From an uncultured Robinsoniella sp. (GTDB lineage: Bacteria > Bacillota > Clostridia > Lachnospirales > Lachnospiraceae), in the NCBI GenBank assembly GCA_900539655.1, contig UQCR01000077.1, positions 1-34,708 on the forward strand: a DNA stretch of 34,708 bases, read 5' to 3'. The notes below the pieces were generated by a model. The model was given only the letters and a program-made list of their open reading frames with translations. It was not told the origin of the DNA and ran no database searches. The position numbers and the translations under genes are program-made. Positions 25,131-33,968 of this stretch are shown in pieces; the first letter of the stretch is position 1, and every line of letters starts with the position of its first letter.

Positions 25131-26612
25131 GATGCATTTCACAATAAACACACTGCTGCCTTCCCGATCGTTTATTATAGTCTCTTTTACCAATTTAAAG
25201 TAATCCTGCTTTCGCAGCGTCCCCAGAAGAACATCTCTCTCGTCGGAGTACATGACAATGCATCCGTCTTCTTTCAGCATCTCCTTGGATTTTGTCCAGA
25301 ATTTCTCATAAAGTTTCTGTACAAATACCCGGTCCTTGGTTTTCGATACGCCCGGCATATTCGTTACGATCTCATCAAACAGATACTCATGGCGGAAATC
25401 AAAATAATCACGATTGATATAATGGGCAATCATACCTGCATTTTTAGTATTTTCTTCTGCTTTTATTACCGCTTCTTCCAGGATATCCAGTCCGTAAATC
25501 GGATCCGCTTTCGCTATTTTACTGCGTTCAATCAGCATTGTTCCCACGCCGCAAAACGGATCTAATACCTGGGCTCCATCCTTCAAATATTCTTTTGCAA
25601 GTTCCATGATAAGAGCTGCATTACAAGGAGAAATCGATGTGGGCAATGCCTGTTTCCGGTATGAAAACCGCTTATCCTCTAACGTATAAAGCTTTAACAG
25701 CGGTATGAAATCTCCCGCTTTATTTTCAATCAAACGCAATTCAATTTCATATTCGGAGGATGAATTTATCAGTTTTCTGTCCAGCTGCTTTTCCAGGGAT
25801 GCAGAAAACTTACGTATAAATGGACCTTTTTTATCCAGCATCATACGGCTCTTTAATTCAATACGATAATAAAACGGACCTTCTCCGCTATGCATCTCTT
25901 CCAGAAAAGATAAGAAGTCTGAGCGTTTAAGCTGATGAGCCATTTCCTCAGGCGTGCCCTTAAGAACCAGAGCGCCTTTAACCGGGAACAGCAATTCCTG
26001 ATACGTCCGAATCGGCAAAATTTCTGCCAGAGATCCGGTCGTTACCCGCAGTCCCCCTGCCAGCATTTTTATTTCTCCGTCTGTAATCTGGTTCTGCGTT
26101 ATTTCCCTGTGGCTGCGGTTTGTAAGCAGAATCACTTCCAGTGGTTTATCAAATCCTGTAAATTTATGCTTTTGCGGCTTTTCGTATTTCAGAATCATAT
26201 TCTGGAGAAGAGCAGATTCTTCCCTTACATGCTTTACATTTGACTCCTCTACAGGGTCATTTGTAAGAATTAACAGTCTTTCTTTTAGCACCGGCAGATA
26301 ATCCTGATACTCATACTGCGATATGGCTTTCAAAAAATCGGACTTTATAAATAGTTTTTCTTCCTTTTTGTACGCCTTAACCAATACAGGAAGTAAATCC
26401 TGGCATTCCAGATCCCCCATAATAAGGGCAGCATTTTTCCTTACTTTAGCATCATCATTCTTCAATAGTGCCACAAATACATTAAATTCCCCTGCCAGTT
26501 CATACGCCAGTGCACGTTTGGCAAAAGGTTCTTTCATTTCCTGCCGGAGAGAAATCAGATTCTTCCTTAACTCGGTATCATTACAAATATTCTTATACAA
26601 CTCTTTTATCAT
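25128..26612 (-). CDS. HEAT-repeat / class I SAM-dependent methyltransferase fusion (Trm14/TrmN-like)
   Basis: The 494-residue protein joins an N-terminal helical region with HEAT-like repeats (about residues 1-130), a central domain with THUMP-like spacing, and a C-terminal UPF0020/class I methyltransferase. The SAM-binding motif is DPFCGVGT (D351) and the catalytic loop is TNMPGVS (N418), in place of NPPY. This resembles the altered NLP/NMP loop of tRNA guanine-N2 methyltransferases, so RNA, probably tRNA, is the likely substrate. It is the last gene of the operon with the HD hydrolase, 31 bases after it. A TAAGGAG site precedes the ATG. A named product is not justified. Confidence 0.82.
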   Translation of the reverse strand: MIKELYKNICNDTELRKNLISLRQEMKEPFAKRALAYELAGEFNVFVALLKNDDAKVRKNAALIMGDLECQDLLPVLVKAYKKEEKLFIKSDFLKAISQYEYQDYLPVLKERLLILTNDPVEESNVKHVREESALLQNMILKYEKPQKHKFTGFDKPLEVILLTNRSHREITQNQITDGEIKMLAGGLRVTTGSLAEILPIRTYQELLFPVKGALVLKGTPEEMAHQLKRSDFLSFLEEMHSGEGPFYYRIELKSRMMLDKKGPFIRKFSASLEKQLDRKLINSSSEYEIELRLIENKAGDFIPLLKLYTLEDKRFSYRKQALPTSISPCNAALIMELAKEYLKDGAQVLDPFCGVGTMLIERSKIAKADPIYGLDILEEAVIKAEENTKNAGMIAHYINRDYFDFRHEYLFDEIVTNMPGVSKTKDRVFVQKLYEKFWTKSKEMLKEDGCIVMYSDERDVLLGTLRKQDYFKLVKETIINDREGSSVFIVKCI

Positions 26613-26643
26613 AAAGCTCCTTACAGGCTTCTGCGCCCGCTCT

Positions 26644-27210
26644 CTATTTTTCTTTTTCCATAATTTTTCTGCGGCTTACTTCCAGGACCAGATCCCTTAA
26701 CTCACCGGTAACCCCAAATTCTCTGGCTTCTTCTGCCCCATAGTTCATCTGCAGGTCATACTCCAGAGGAAGCCAGGTTGACAGATCTGCTTCATTGTGT
26801 TGGATTACGGCCTCCATTTTATCTAACACATGAAATAATCTGGACTCTTTGGTTACGTTTTCTTCCATCTCCCGGTGGAGGTCCAGAAATTCCTGTTTCC
26901 TGCGCCCATCCAGCATTTCTGCAATCTTTCTGATTTCCTCCCCTTCAACCGCTCTTGCTTCATCTGTCTTATCAAAACAGGGAATATCACCTGTTACGGC
27001 TTCTCCCATATCATGAACCAGACACATGTGCATTACCTTTTCCATATCCAGGCCAGAAAATTCATCTTTTAGAAGCCAGGCAAACAAAACCAGCCGGAAG
27101 CAATGCTCCGCCACACTTTCTTTTCTTCCGGAGGAAGTCTCACAATGCCTGGTATTGCACTTGAGCTGCTCTGACAGCTTCAGGAATTTTAATACAGATT
27201 CTGCATCCAA
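26644..27210 (-). CDS. HD-domain hydrolase, YfbR/HDDC2-like (possible 5'-nucleotidase)
   Basis: The 188-residue protein has the HD phosphohydrolase metal motif: H in VAEHCFR, HD in LVHDMGEAVTGDI, and a distal D in LDKMEAVIQHNEAD. This matches the HD_3 family that includes YfbR 5'-deoxynucleotidase. It probably dephosphorylates a nucleoside monophosphate. The start is a TTG at 27210, supported by GGAGGG eight bases upstream that overlaps the YjbQ stop codon; no in-frame ATG lies near. Only three bases separate it from the YjbQ gene, so the two are co-translated. Confidence 0.88.
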   Translation of the reverse strand: MDAESVLKFLKLSEQLKCNTRHCETSSGRKESVAEHCFRLVLFAWLLKDEFSGLDMEKVMHMCLVHDMGEAVTGDIPCFDKTDEARAVEGEEIRKIAEMLDGRRKQEFLDLHREMEENVTKESRLFHVLDKMEAVIQHNEADLSTWLPLEYDLQMNYGAEEAREFGVTGELRDLVLEVSRRKIMEKEK

Positions 27211-27213
27211 GAA

Positions 27214-27618
27214 TTATCCCTCCATTACTTTTACATAATAAGATCTGTTGCGGGGACCGTCAAACTCGCAAAAATAAACAGCCTGCCAGGTGCCCAGAAT
27301 CAGTTTTCCATTCTCCAATATCAACGTAGAAGACGCCCCAACAGCTGCAGATTTCATATGGGCATGGGAATTTCCTTCAAAATGGCGGTATTCTTTGTCC
27401 TGGGTTGGAAATACCTTTTCATAGCCGTAAATAAAATCTGTGCACACATCCGGGTCACAATTTTCATTTATCGTTATGCCTGCCGTGGTGTGTGGACAAT
27501 ATATAACTACAATTCCATCCGTAATCCCGCTTTTTTTCACATCTTCTTTTATGCTTCCTGTTATATCCACCAGGCGCTGGCGCTGTGATATTGTTAAATT
27601 ATGCTTATAGGTATTCAT
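27214..27618 (-). CDS. YjbQ-family protein (UPF0047, secondary thiamine-phosphate synthase type)
   Basis: The 134-residue protein is a clear UPF0047/YjbQ member, with the conserved CPHTTAGITINEN and GNSHAHMKSAAVG segments and EFDGPRNR near the C terminus. Some members have a weak thiamine-phosphate synthase activity, but the true role is unsettled. Its ATG overlaps the stop codon of the amidase gene upstream (ATGA, four bases), which indicates translational coupling. Confidence 0.93.
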   Translation of the reverse strand: MNTYKHNLTISQRQRLVDITGSIKEDVKKSGITDGIVVIYCPHTTAGITINENCDPDVCTDFIYGYEKVFPTQDKEYRHFEGNSHAHMKSAAVGASSTLILENGKLILGTWQAVYFCEFDGPRNRSYYVKVMEG

Positions 27619-28400
27619 TTCGTATACTCCTCCATATAATTTGCTACATCTTTCTTAAACGCTTCCCACTTATCTTCATTTTCCACAAAATATTTGGGAC
27701 ATATTTTCCCCGTAACATCGTAATGCCGGATAATCTGATCCGTCCCCAGATCAAACTTACCGCAAAGAAATGCCACCAGTTTAACAAGTGATTCGTAAGT
27801 CGCATCATTATATTTTCCGCTTTCATCCGGGTGGCAGCATTCAATGGAAACCGTATCCTGATTTCTGTCATTTGAAGCATATGCCATCTCAGAAGTGGGT
27901 ACGCACTGAATAATTTCTCCATCCAGTCCCACGATAAAATTACTGCTCAGATAATCATTCTGCAAGTCCTTCAGGCTATCGAAATAATCTCTGTTTTGCT
28001 GAGCCGTGGTCATAGGGTTGGCAAGATAATGCACGACAATTGCAGTGATCTTATCCGTAGGTATCCCAGGCCTGGAATATGGATTGATATCCAGCAGCTG
28101 GACATCAATATCCGGCTTGGGTATGGGATTGGAATCCTCTGTCTCCGCACCCGGCTGTGTCTCTGCAGTTGTCTCTGCCTTACTGACAGGCTGTGTCTTA
28201 TGAAATATCAGCTTATACCCGATCACAGCAAGAACGATGATCAATATCCCGGTTCCTGTTACAATCGTTCTTCTCACCATGTTCTCACGCTGATTATACT
28301 GTGTTTGCGTTTCTCTGCTTCCCCGGGATCTGCGCGGGGAAACTCTTCTTCTATTTCTTTGGCTGTTTCTGTAATATTTATTTCTCTGGCTGTTTCTCAT
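27615..28400 (-). CDS. Membrane-anchored N-acetylmuramoyl-L-alanine amidase (Amidase_2)
   Basis: The 261-residue protein has a short, very basic cytoplasmic tail in which RNSQRN occurs twice (residues 2-16). One membrane helix (about 47-66), a Pro/Glu/Thr-rich linker and an extracellular Amidase_2 (PGRP-like) domain from about residue 95 follow. The zinc ligands should be H124 (IVVHYLA), H226 and C234 (RHYDVTGKIC). It should cut the muramoyl-L-alanine bond in the wall. It is the first gene of the four-gene operon and is coupled to YjbQ by an ATGA overlap. The ribosome site (AAAGAGAG) is modest. Confidence 0.9.
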   Translation of the reverse strand: MRNSQRNKYYRNSQRNRRRVSPRRSRGSRETQTQYNQRENMVRRTIVTGTGILIIVLAVIGYKLIFHKTQPVSKAETTAETQPGAETEDSNPIPKPDIDVQLLDINPYSRPGIPTDKITAIVVHYLANPMTTAQQNRDYFDSLKDLQNDYLSSNFIVGLDGEIIQCVPTSEMAYASNDRNQDTVSIECCHPDESGKYNDATYESLVKLVAFLCGKFDLGTDQIIRHYDVTGKICPKYFVENEDKWEAFKKDVANYMEEYTK

Positions 28401-28618
28401 TCGTATTCTCTCTTTACCGCTTGCAGGCTAATGGCCTGTCAGTTTTTCGAACTTATTTTAACTTATTCAGTATAACTTTATATTGTGAAAATTCTTACAA
28501 CATTCCCTTAATTTTTCCTTAACACATAGCTGAATCCCTGCTATCCGCGTTATCTCAGATTTGTAACAGGGCGCATTCACATAAGAATGTCGTGGTATCG
28601 CCTGCGGTATGGATGTAC
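28401..28618. other. Intergenic region upstream of the amidase operon
   Basis: No gene is visible. A small GC hairpin (CAGGC-CATTA-GCCTG) lies just upstream of the amidase ribosome site and could affect initiation. I cannot pick a convincing -35/-10 pair, although TATACT near 28474 is a possible -10 box. Confidence 0.35.
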
Positions 28619-28655
28619 GAAAAAATAGCGCTTCCACTTTTACAGTGCGGCGCTA
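28619..28655 (-). terminator. Terminator of the DUF6106-like gene
   Basis: On the minus strand TAGCGC (28650-28655) pairs with GCGCTA (28626-28631), with an inner CACT/AGTG stem, and is followed by six T. It is 34 bases after the stop codon. Confidence 0.7.
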
Positions 28656-28688
28656 CTTTCAACTCCCCTCTCAGGGCACATTCCGGCT

Positions 28689-29192
28689 CTACATCAGCTT
28701 TACTTTGCTGGGTGCAATTCTTCTGATATCATTTAACATCACTTCATTTGGCTCAAAAAGAATTTTCTCCATGCCTTTATCCGCCTGTATAATCAATGCG
28801 AAAATCTTATGATCCGGTTCTCCTGAAGAAAAATCAACTACTTTAATGCTATTGTTCTGGTTGTAATAATCCAGCTCATGTGAATTTACGGGTGCCATAA
28901 GTATCATTTTTTCCAGATCCAGACTGCGGGCTCTTTTTCTTTTTGTCTTAGACATAATCTTGTCCACATCCAATTCCCCATTTACATACAGGTACTCAAA
29001 TTCCAGGTCAAATCTTGGAATCAGGAAATAATCTGCAACACCGATGGCAATCAACGCAATTAATCCGAAGGGAGTAACAAACAGCCCTACAAATGCTATC
29101 AAAACGGTAGCAACAATCAAAAGCACCTTCTTTACCTGATCCGATGCCGGTGTCTTCCTCTTAACAATTAACTCTGTGTACAAATCACTCAT
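28689..29192 (-). CDS. Membrane protein, DUF6106-like
   Basis: The 167-residue protein has two closely spaced hydrophobic segments (about residues 20-58), then a cytoplasmic domain of about 110 residues with many charged residues (KTKRKRARSLDLEKM, APVNSHELDYYN, and LFEPNEVMLNDIRR near the end). I recognise it as the Lachnospiraceae-type DUF6106 family, which has no known function. AGGAGG precedes the ATG, and a TATAAT element upstream suggests its own promoter with a weak -35 box. Confidence 0.75.
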   Translation of the reverse strand: MSDLYTELIVKRKTPASDQVKKVLLIVATVLIAFVGLFVTPFGLIALIAIGVADYFLIPRFDLEFEYLYVNGELDVDKIMSKTKRKRARSLDLEKMILMAPVNSHELDYYNQNNSIKVVDFSSGEPDHKIFALIIQADKGMEKILFEPNEVMLNDIRRIAPSKVKLM

Positions 29193-29277
29193 GTTCTTCC
29201 TCCTAAATTAGCAATACTTGTATTCTTTTATTATAATGCCATTCACCAAAATAATAAAGTATTTCTTCCCTTTTTCC

Positions 29278-29955
29278 TTAATTTGATCCAAAAAGATAAT
29301 CCACATATTTTGCAGATGTTGCTGTTCGTTCTGAATTCGCTAACGGACAGAGAATAATTGGACTGTAACTTGCCATTTCAGAATCTTTAATGAGCTTACT
29401 GTCCTCAATACGGAGTCCACACGTATATTCCGTACCGGTATCCTTATCTGTGCCTGTCATTAAGTAATCCTTATACTTCTCATAATCAGCATCGGACAGG
29501 ATTCCTTTCCAGTCCTGGAACGCTCCCGCACTAGCATAATATTCAAATAAATCTTCCGGTACAATCATAAGATCCAGATCTCCCGTGGACATGACAGCCA
29601 TGACTTTCGTAATACTGCTGACAGTCATCTGGTCCTGCTGATCCAGATTAATCATTGCAGATGAGTCAAAAGTAACCTGCTCACCGGTTTCCTCAAAGCC
29701 TGCGGCCTTTATAAAACCATCCGTAAGAGGGGAGCCTTCGGTATCCATCATGTTGGTATTCAGTGCCATAACATACAATCCGGTCTTAATCTGTTTCCCT
29801 TTGTAAATATCCACGGCGAGCCAGACGATAATAACAATGATTGCCAGAATAACCAGTACGAACTTGTAATAATCCCAGAAATACTGTAATTTCCCCTTAA
29901 ATGTCAAGTCTTTTAACTTCGCTCTTTCTTCTGTTGCCTTCTCCTTAAATGACAT
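29278..29955 (-). CDS. Single-pass membrane protein with extracellular binding-protein-like domain
   Basis: The 225-residue protein has a basic cytoplasmic segment, one membrane helix (about residues 32-50) and an extracellular domain of about 170 residues. That part contains a DLDLMIVPEDLFEYY-type segment seen in extracellular solute-binding folds, but it is short for a full transporter subunit. I assign no function. The start at 29955 is chosen because AAAAAAGGAG lies 12 bases upstream; a TTG at 29991 has no ribosome site. The gene follows groEL after a terminator, so it may depend on read-through or a promoter I cannot see. Confidence 0.7.
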   Translation of the reverse strand: MSFKEKATEERAKLKDLTFKGKLQYFWDYYKFVLVILAIIVIIVWLAVDIYKGKQIKTGLYVMALNTNMMDTEGSPLTDGFIKAAGFEETGEQVTFDSSAMINLDQQDQMTVSSITKVMAVMSTGDLDLMIVPEDLFEYYASAGAFQDWKGILSDADYEKYKDYLMTGTDKDTGTEYTCGLRIEDSKLIKDSEMASYSPIILCPLANSERTATSAKYVDYLFGSN

Positions 29956-30008
29956 CTTCTGATTTTGCTCCTTTTTTCGTTTGTTTACCAACTAGTTTAA
30001 CATAAATA

Positions 30009-30035
30009 AGGACGAACGTCTATCTCGTTCGTCCT
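30009..30035 (-). terminator. Terminator of the groES-groEL operon
   Basis: A perfect 10-bp stem (30009-30018 with 30026-30035) with a seven-base loop follows the groEL stop by about 50 bases. The minus strand continues TATTTATG; the plus strand has ACTTTTTG, so it may be bidirectional. Confidence 0.65.
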
Positions 30036-30085
30036 CACTTTTTGTAAAATTTCTCTAAAAAATATTAAACTAAAGTTACCAAATA

Positions 30086-31708
30086 TTACATCATGCCCAT
30101 TCCAGGGTTTCCTGCCGGCATAGCCGGAGCATCTTCTTTAATATTTGCAACACAGGACTCTGTTGTAAGGAATGTGCTCGCTACGCTTGTTGCGTTCTGC
30201 AGAGCGCTTCTTGTAACCTTAACCGGATCCAGGATTCCTGCTTCTACCATATCTACATAAGATTCTTTAGCTGCATCAAATCCGATACCAACTTCAGATT
30301 CTTTAATCTTGTTGATTACTACAGATCCTTCTAATCCTGCATTTGCAACAATGTGGAACAGAGGTGATTCCAGTGCTTTTAAGATCACTTTTGCTCCGGT
30401 TTTTACATCGCCGTCCAGAGTTGCTACTAAGGTTTCTACTTCTTTTGCTGCATGAATATAAGCAGATCCGCCACCTGCGATAATTCCTTCTTCCACTGCT
30501 GCTCTGGTTGCATTTAATGCGTCTTCCATACGAAGTTTAGCTTCTTTCATTTCTGTCTCTGTAGCTGCTCCTACACGAATAACAGCAACACCGCCTGCCA
30601 GCTTCGCAAGTCTTTCCTGTAATTTTTCTCTGTCAAAATCAGAAGTTGTCTCTTCGATCATAGATTTGATCTGGGATACTCTGTTGTCGATTGCATCTTT
30701 ATCGCCGCATCCGTCAACGATGATTGTATTCTCTTTCTGAACTTTAACGGATTTTGCACGTCCAAGCTGTTCCATTGTAGTTTCTTTTAAGTCTAAGCCA
30801 AGCTCATCAGAAATCACCTGTCCGCCTGTTAAGATAGCAATATCCTCTAACATAGCTTTTCTTCTGTCGCCGTAACCAGGAGCTTTTACGCCTACTACCT
30901 GGAAGGTTCCTCTTAATTTGTTAACGATCAGAGTGGTAAGTGCTTCCCCTTCGATGTCTTCTGCAATAATTAAAAGCTTCTTGCCGGACTGTACGATCTG
31001 CTCTAATAATGGAAGGATTTCCTGAATGTTAGAGATCTTTTTATCTGTGATTAAGATATATGGATCCTCCAGATTAGCTTCCATTTTTTCCATATCAGTT
31101 GCCATGTATGCGGAAATATATCCTCTGTCAAACTGCATACCTTCTACAAGGTCTAATTCAGTCATCATTGTTTTTGATTCTTCGATTGTGATAACTCCGT
31201 CGTTTGAAACTTTTTCCATAGCATCTGCTACCATGTTTCCAACTTCGTCATCCCCAGCGGAGATAGCTGCAACTTTAGCGATCTGTCCTTTTCCGTTTAC
31301 TTTGCGGCTCATAGCTGCGATTGCATCTACTGCAGTCAAAGTTGCTTTTTTCATACCTTTTCTAAGTTCAATTGGATTAGCTCCTGCTGCCAGGTTCTTC
31401 ATTCCCTCATGAATCATTGCCTGTGCCAGTACAGTTGCTGTGGTAGTACCATCACCAGCTACATCATTTGTCTTTGTAGCTACTTCTTTTACCAGCTGTG
31501 CGCCCATGTTTTCAAATGCATCTTCTAATTCGATCTCTTTAGCAATTGTAACACCATCGTTTGTGATAAGGGGTGTACCGAACTGTTTGTCAAGTACAAC
31601 GTTTCTTCCTTTTGGTCCCAATGTTACTCTTACTGTATTTGCTAATTTGTCTACACCAGCCTCTAATGCTGTTCTTGCATCAATGCCGTATTTAATTTCC
31701 TTTGCCAT
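30086..31708 (-). CDS. groL: Chaperonin GroEL (60 kDa)
   Basis: The 540-residue protein is a complete group I chaperonin, which folds proteins inside a double ring capped by GroES. It has the ATP-binding segments VTLGPKGRNV and AGDGTTTATVLA and the C-terminal Gly/Met tail PGMGMM. It starts 31 bases after groES and has the same AAGGAGGAATATAGA-type ribosome site, which suits balanced expression. It is under CIRCE control together with groES. Confidence 0.99.
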   Translation of the reverse strand: MAKEIKYGIDARTALEAGVDKLANTVRVTLGPKGRNVVLDKQFGTPLITNDGVTIAKEIELEDAFENMGAQLVKEVATKTNDVAGDGTTTATVLAQAMIHEGMKNLAAGANPIELRKGMKKATLTAVDAIAAMSRKVNGKGQIAKVAAISAGDDEVGNMVADAMEKVSNDGVITIEESKTMMTELDLVEGMQFDRGYISAYMATDMEKMEANLEDPYILITDKKISNIQEILPLLEQIVQSGKKLLIIAEDIEGEALTTLIVNKLRGTFQVVGVKAPGYGDRRKAMLEDIAILTGGQVISDELGLDLKETTMEQLGRAKSVKVQKENTIIVDGCGDKDAIDNRVSQIKSMIEETTSDFDREKLQERLAKLAGGVAVIRVGAATETEMKEAKLRMEDALNATRAAVEEGIIAGGGSAYIHAAKEVETLVATLDGDVKTGAKVILKALESPLFHIVANAGLEGSVVINKIKESEVGIGFDAAKESYVDMVEAGILDPVKVTRSALQNATSVASTFLTTESCVANIKEDAPAMPAGNPGMGMM

Positions 31709-31739
31709 GTCTATATTCCTCCTTGAAATTTCCCACGTA

Positions 31740-32024
31740 TTATTCTACGATTGCTAAAATGTCATTCTGTTTTACAATGATAAATTCTTCGTCTTCTAAT
31801 TTCACTTCATTGCCTGCGTATTTGGAGTAGATTACTTTATCTCCAACTTTAACCTGCATGGTAACTTCTTTACCATCGATATTTCCGCCAGGTCCTACAG
31901 CAACTACTTCTGCTTCCTGTGGTTTTTCCTGAGTTTTGCTGGCCAGGATAATTCCTGATTTTGTTGTTTCTTCAGCTTCAAACTGTTTCAATACGACTCT
32001 GTCGCCTAATGGTACTAATTTCAT
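31740..32024 (-). CDS. groS: Co-chaperonin GroES (10 kDa)
   Basis: The 94-residue protein has the GroES opening LVPLGDRVVLK, the mobile-loop region (EAEETTKSGIILAS) and the C-terminal KQNDILAIVE. It caps the GroEL ring. It is the first gene of the operon; AAGGAGG precedes the ATG and a CIRCE operator lies about 40 bases upstream. Confidence 0.98.
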   Translation of the reverse strand: MKLVPLGDRVVLKQFEAEETTKSGIILASKTQEKPQEAEVVAVGPGGNIDGKEVTMQVKVGDKVIYSKYAGNEVKLEDEEFIIVKQNDILAIVE

Positions 32025-32061
32025 TCTATATTCCTCCTTAAATAATTTAAATTTTCTTTTA

Positions 32062-32088
32062 CTAGCACTCGCTTTGGTTGAGTGCTAA
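32062..32088. promoter_or_regulatory. CIRCE operator (HrcA binding site)
   Basis: The arms CTAGCACTC (32062-32070) and GAGTGCTAA (32080-32088) flank exactly nine bases, the CIRCE layout (TTAGCACTC-N9-GAGTGCTAA), with one base change in one arm. HrcA should repress groES-groEL here; hrcA itself is not in the window. Confidence 0.93.
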
Positions 32089-32099
32089 CCGTTAGTGAT

Positions 32100-32128
32100 A
32101 TATTAGTTAAATTACTCCATTTGTGCAA
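32100..32128 (-). promoter_or_regulatory. groES-groEL promoter
   Basis: On the minus strand a -35 box TTGCAC (32123-32128) is 17 bases from a -10 box TAATAT (32100-32105), directly upstream of CIRCE, so HrcA would block transcription start. Confidence 0.7.
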
Positions 32129-32322
32129 CTTCCCGATTTCGCTTTATATAGTTTCAATCTCATTTTTTTTTTACTATACTCTTTATATCTCTTATTTTCT
32201 TACTTTTTATGTTTTTATATTTTTTTTATAAAATATATGATTCCTTAATTTCTACAGGGTTAATTACCCATATTTCCCCAAAGTAACTCTCCCGCTGCAA
32301 GATGTGGGCGGACACATAACAT
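32129..32322. other. AT-rich intergenic region, no gene
   Basis: Between the groES promoter and the terminator of the next unit I see T-rich DNA with no reading frame that has a ribosome site, and no clear motif. Confidence 0.4.
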
Positions 32323-32355
32323 AAGGTGTGACATTGCGTAAACATGCCACACCTT
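32323..32355 (-). terminator. Terminator of the DUF4489 operon
   Basis: Bases 32323-32333 pair with 32345-32355 over 11 positions with one mismatch (AAGGTGTG and CACACCTT). The stem is 27 bases after the stop codon of the last gene. The T-run is weak on the minus strand. Confidence 0.55.
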
Positions 32356-32382
32356 TAACCGGTACCATAGAAATACCCCATA

Positions 32383-33132
32383 TTAATATACACTGCTTTT
32401 AATTTCATTAATTAACGTATTCAGCCCCAGTTCATTGCAGTCATTAATCAGGCCTGAAATGATGAACTGTTCAAAGAATACCTTCATCTTCTCTCTGTCA
32501 TTGGTTTCTGCAACCCCAATCGTACTTTCAATTAATTTTAAATTCTCCTGATTCAGCTCACCCTTATGCTCACAGTTATCAAGAAGCTGATTGAGTTCAG
32601 ATACCAATGGACCTTTATTTTCCTTAGAAATTCTTTTTTTCGGAGCAGGCTCTGCTATTTCTTCTGCTTCCACCTCTTCCTTCTTTTTCAGTTCTTCCAT
32701 AATAGAACCCTCGCCCGATAAGTTAATATGATAAATCGTTGTATCATCATTTTCTGTAATCAGACGGGAAAACAACTCGTATATTTTACTGTTAAATACA
32801 CTGTTTTCAGCATAAAAGCTATATATTTCACCGCTTGTCAGCCCCAAATGAACTCCCTTGCGGTTCTTAATGTTAAGGCTCCAGACCGTCCACACCGCCC
32901 CGCCTATGAGGATTGCGGCAAGCATCAGTACCATGCAGACCGGGTGGTAACTTGCCATAGAAATAAATACACCCAGTAAAGCATAGTGAATCGGAAATTT
33001 TTCTTCTGTTAATTTTCCCTTCCACAAATGTTCCGTATATGATAACCGAACCATATGGTTATCCCATTTCATGGTACCTCCATCAATATCGATCGTAGAA
33101 TTTTCAACTATATTATTCGCCTTTCTGGTCAT
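32383..33132 (-). CDS. Membrane protein of unknown function, DUF4489 operon
   Basis: I do not recognise the family with confidence. The 249-residue protein has a cytoplasmic N terminus of about 45 residues, two hydrophobic segments (about 46-87) and a long cytoplasmic tail. The tail contains an acidic/basic low-complexity stretch (EELKKKEEVEAEEIAEPAPKK) and a C-terminal helical domain of about 80 residues. AAGGGG precedes the ATG. The first 20 bases overlap the end of the DUF4489-like gene upstream, so the two are translationally coupled. Confidence 0.75.
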   Translation of the reverse strand: MTRKANNIVENSTIDIDGGTMKWDNHMVRLSYTEHLWKGKLTEEKFPIHYALLGVFISMASYHPVCMVLMLAAILIGGAVWTVWSLNIKNRKGVHLGLTSGEIYSFYAENSVFNSKIYELFSRLITENDDTTIYHINLSGEGSIMEELKKKEEVEAEEIAEPAPKKRISKENKGPLVSELNQLLDNCEHKGELNQENLKLIESTIGVAETNDREKMKVFFEQFIISGLINDCNELGLNTLINEIKSSVY

Positions 33133-33883
33133 GTATATCCCCTTTTTTATGATTTTCTTGATTTTTTTCTACTACAGCTGCAATCAGAACGGGGTTCGTG
33201 ATCATAACTGCCCCTGCTGTCTGCTGACCCACAATCTCTATAAACACACTGTAATTACACCACTGCGTACCATGAGAATCACAATCTAATACAGAAAATG
33301 TAACCACATCGCTTTCTGTTACCTTTTGATTTCTGAAATAAGAATAACCGGAACTTAACGGCAGCGGCATCGCTTGGTTTTTTTCTTGTTTTAATATCTG
33401 AAACCTGAGCCTCGCACTTGCATCAATGCTTAAGACATTGCAGGAAAAGCTCAGTTCCGTATGAAAATGCCCGCATGCTTCCGTATCCAGATTAATCGAG
33501 ACTGCATTATATGCAGTACCTTTTTCCGTTCCATCCGGGATGATGATTCCTCCAAAAGCGGAAGTTTTCAGAAATACATCATTTGAAATGCACGGCTGCT
33601 CATCCTGGCATTTTTTTATTCGTATTTCTTTTACTACTTTCTTGCAGCACTCCTGTTTATGATCTGAAGAATGATCTTGGGAATGATTTGTGGAACAATT
33701 GGTGGATTGACTTGACGATTGACATGAGGATTGATTGGAACACCTGTTTTCCTGAAAGTTATTCGGAACAAATAATCCGTTATTACAGCCCGCTTGTTGC
33801 CGTGTCCCTGCATTGGCATTTGTTCTCATCCCTCTGTTAGCCTGACAGTTCCGTCTCTGAGAGTAAAACAATCCATTATACAT
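33113..33883 (-). CDS. DUF4489-like protein with Ser/Gln/Asn/His/Cys-rich N terminus
   Basis: The 256-residue protein has a polar low-complexity N terminus (about residues 1-85). It is rich in S, Q, N, H and C and ends in a CC pair (QECCKK). A C-terminal beta-rich domain of about 140 residues follows and aligns with the DUF4489 protein of the next gene. Shared points are GTAY, a V-N-x-DT element, FQxxKQ, a TF-V-DCD element, C-x-YSV and IxNxxLxAxVV. There is no signal peptide or membrane helix. The role is unknown; Cys- and His-rich sequence suggests metal binding or disulphide crosslinking, as in spore surface proteins, but that is inference. AAGGAG lies nine bases before the ATG. Confidence 0.75.
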   Translation of the reverse strand: MYNGLFYSQRRNCQANRGMRTNANAGTRQQAGCNNGLFVPNNFQENRCSNQSSCQSSSQSTNCSTNHSQDHSSDHKQECCKKVVKEIRIKKCQDEQPCISNDVFLKTSAFGGIIIPDGTEKGTAYNAVSINLDTEACGHFHTELSFSCNVLSIDASARLRFQILKQEKNQAMPLPLSSGYSYFRNQKVTESDVVTFSVLDCDSHGTQWCNYSVFIEIVGQQTAGAVMITNPVLIAAVVEKNQENHKKGDIHDQKGE

Positions 33884-33968
33884 ACACAGCAGCTCCTTAT
33901 CAGAATATGCATAGACAGGATATTAATGCAATACCCCATCTATGCTAAATATTATGCTATCTCACCTT

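Noticed and set aside
31026..31757. Plus-strand frames opposite groEL
   Set aside because: They are mirror frames of a highly conserved gene with no ribosome sites of their own.
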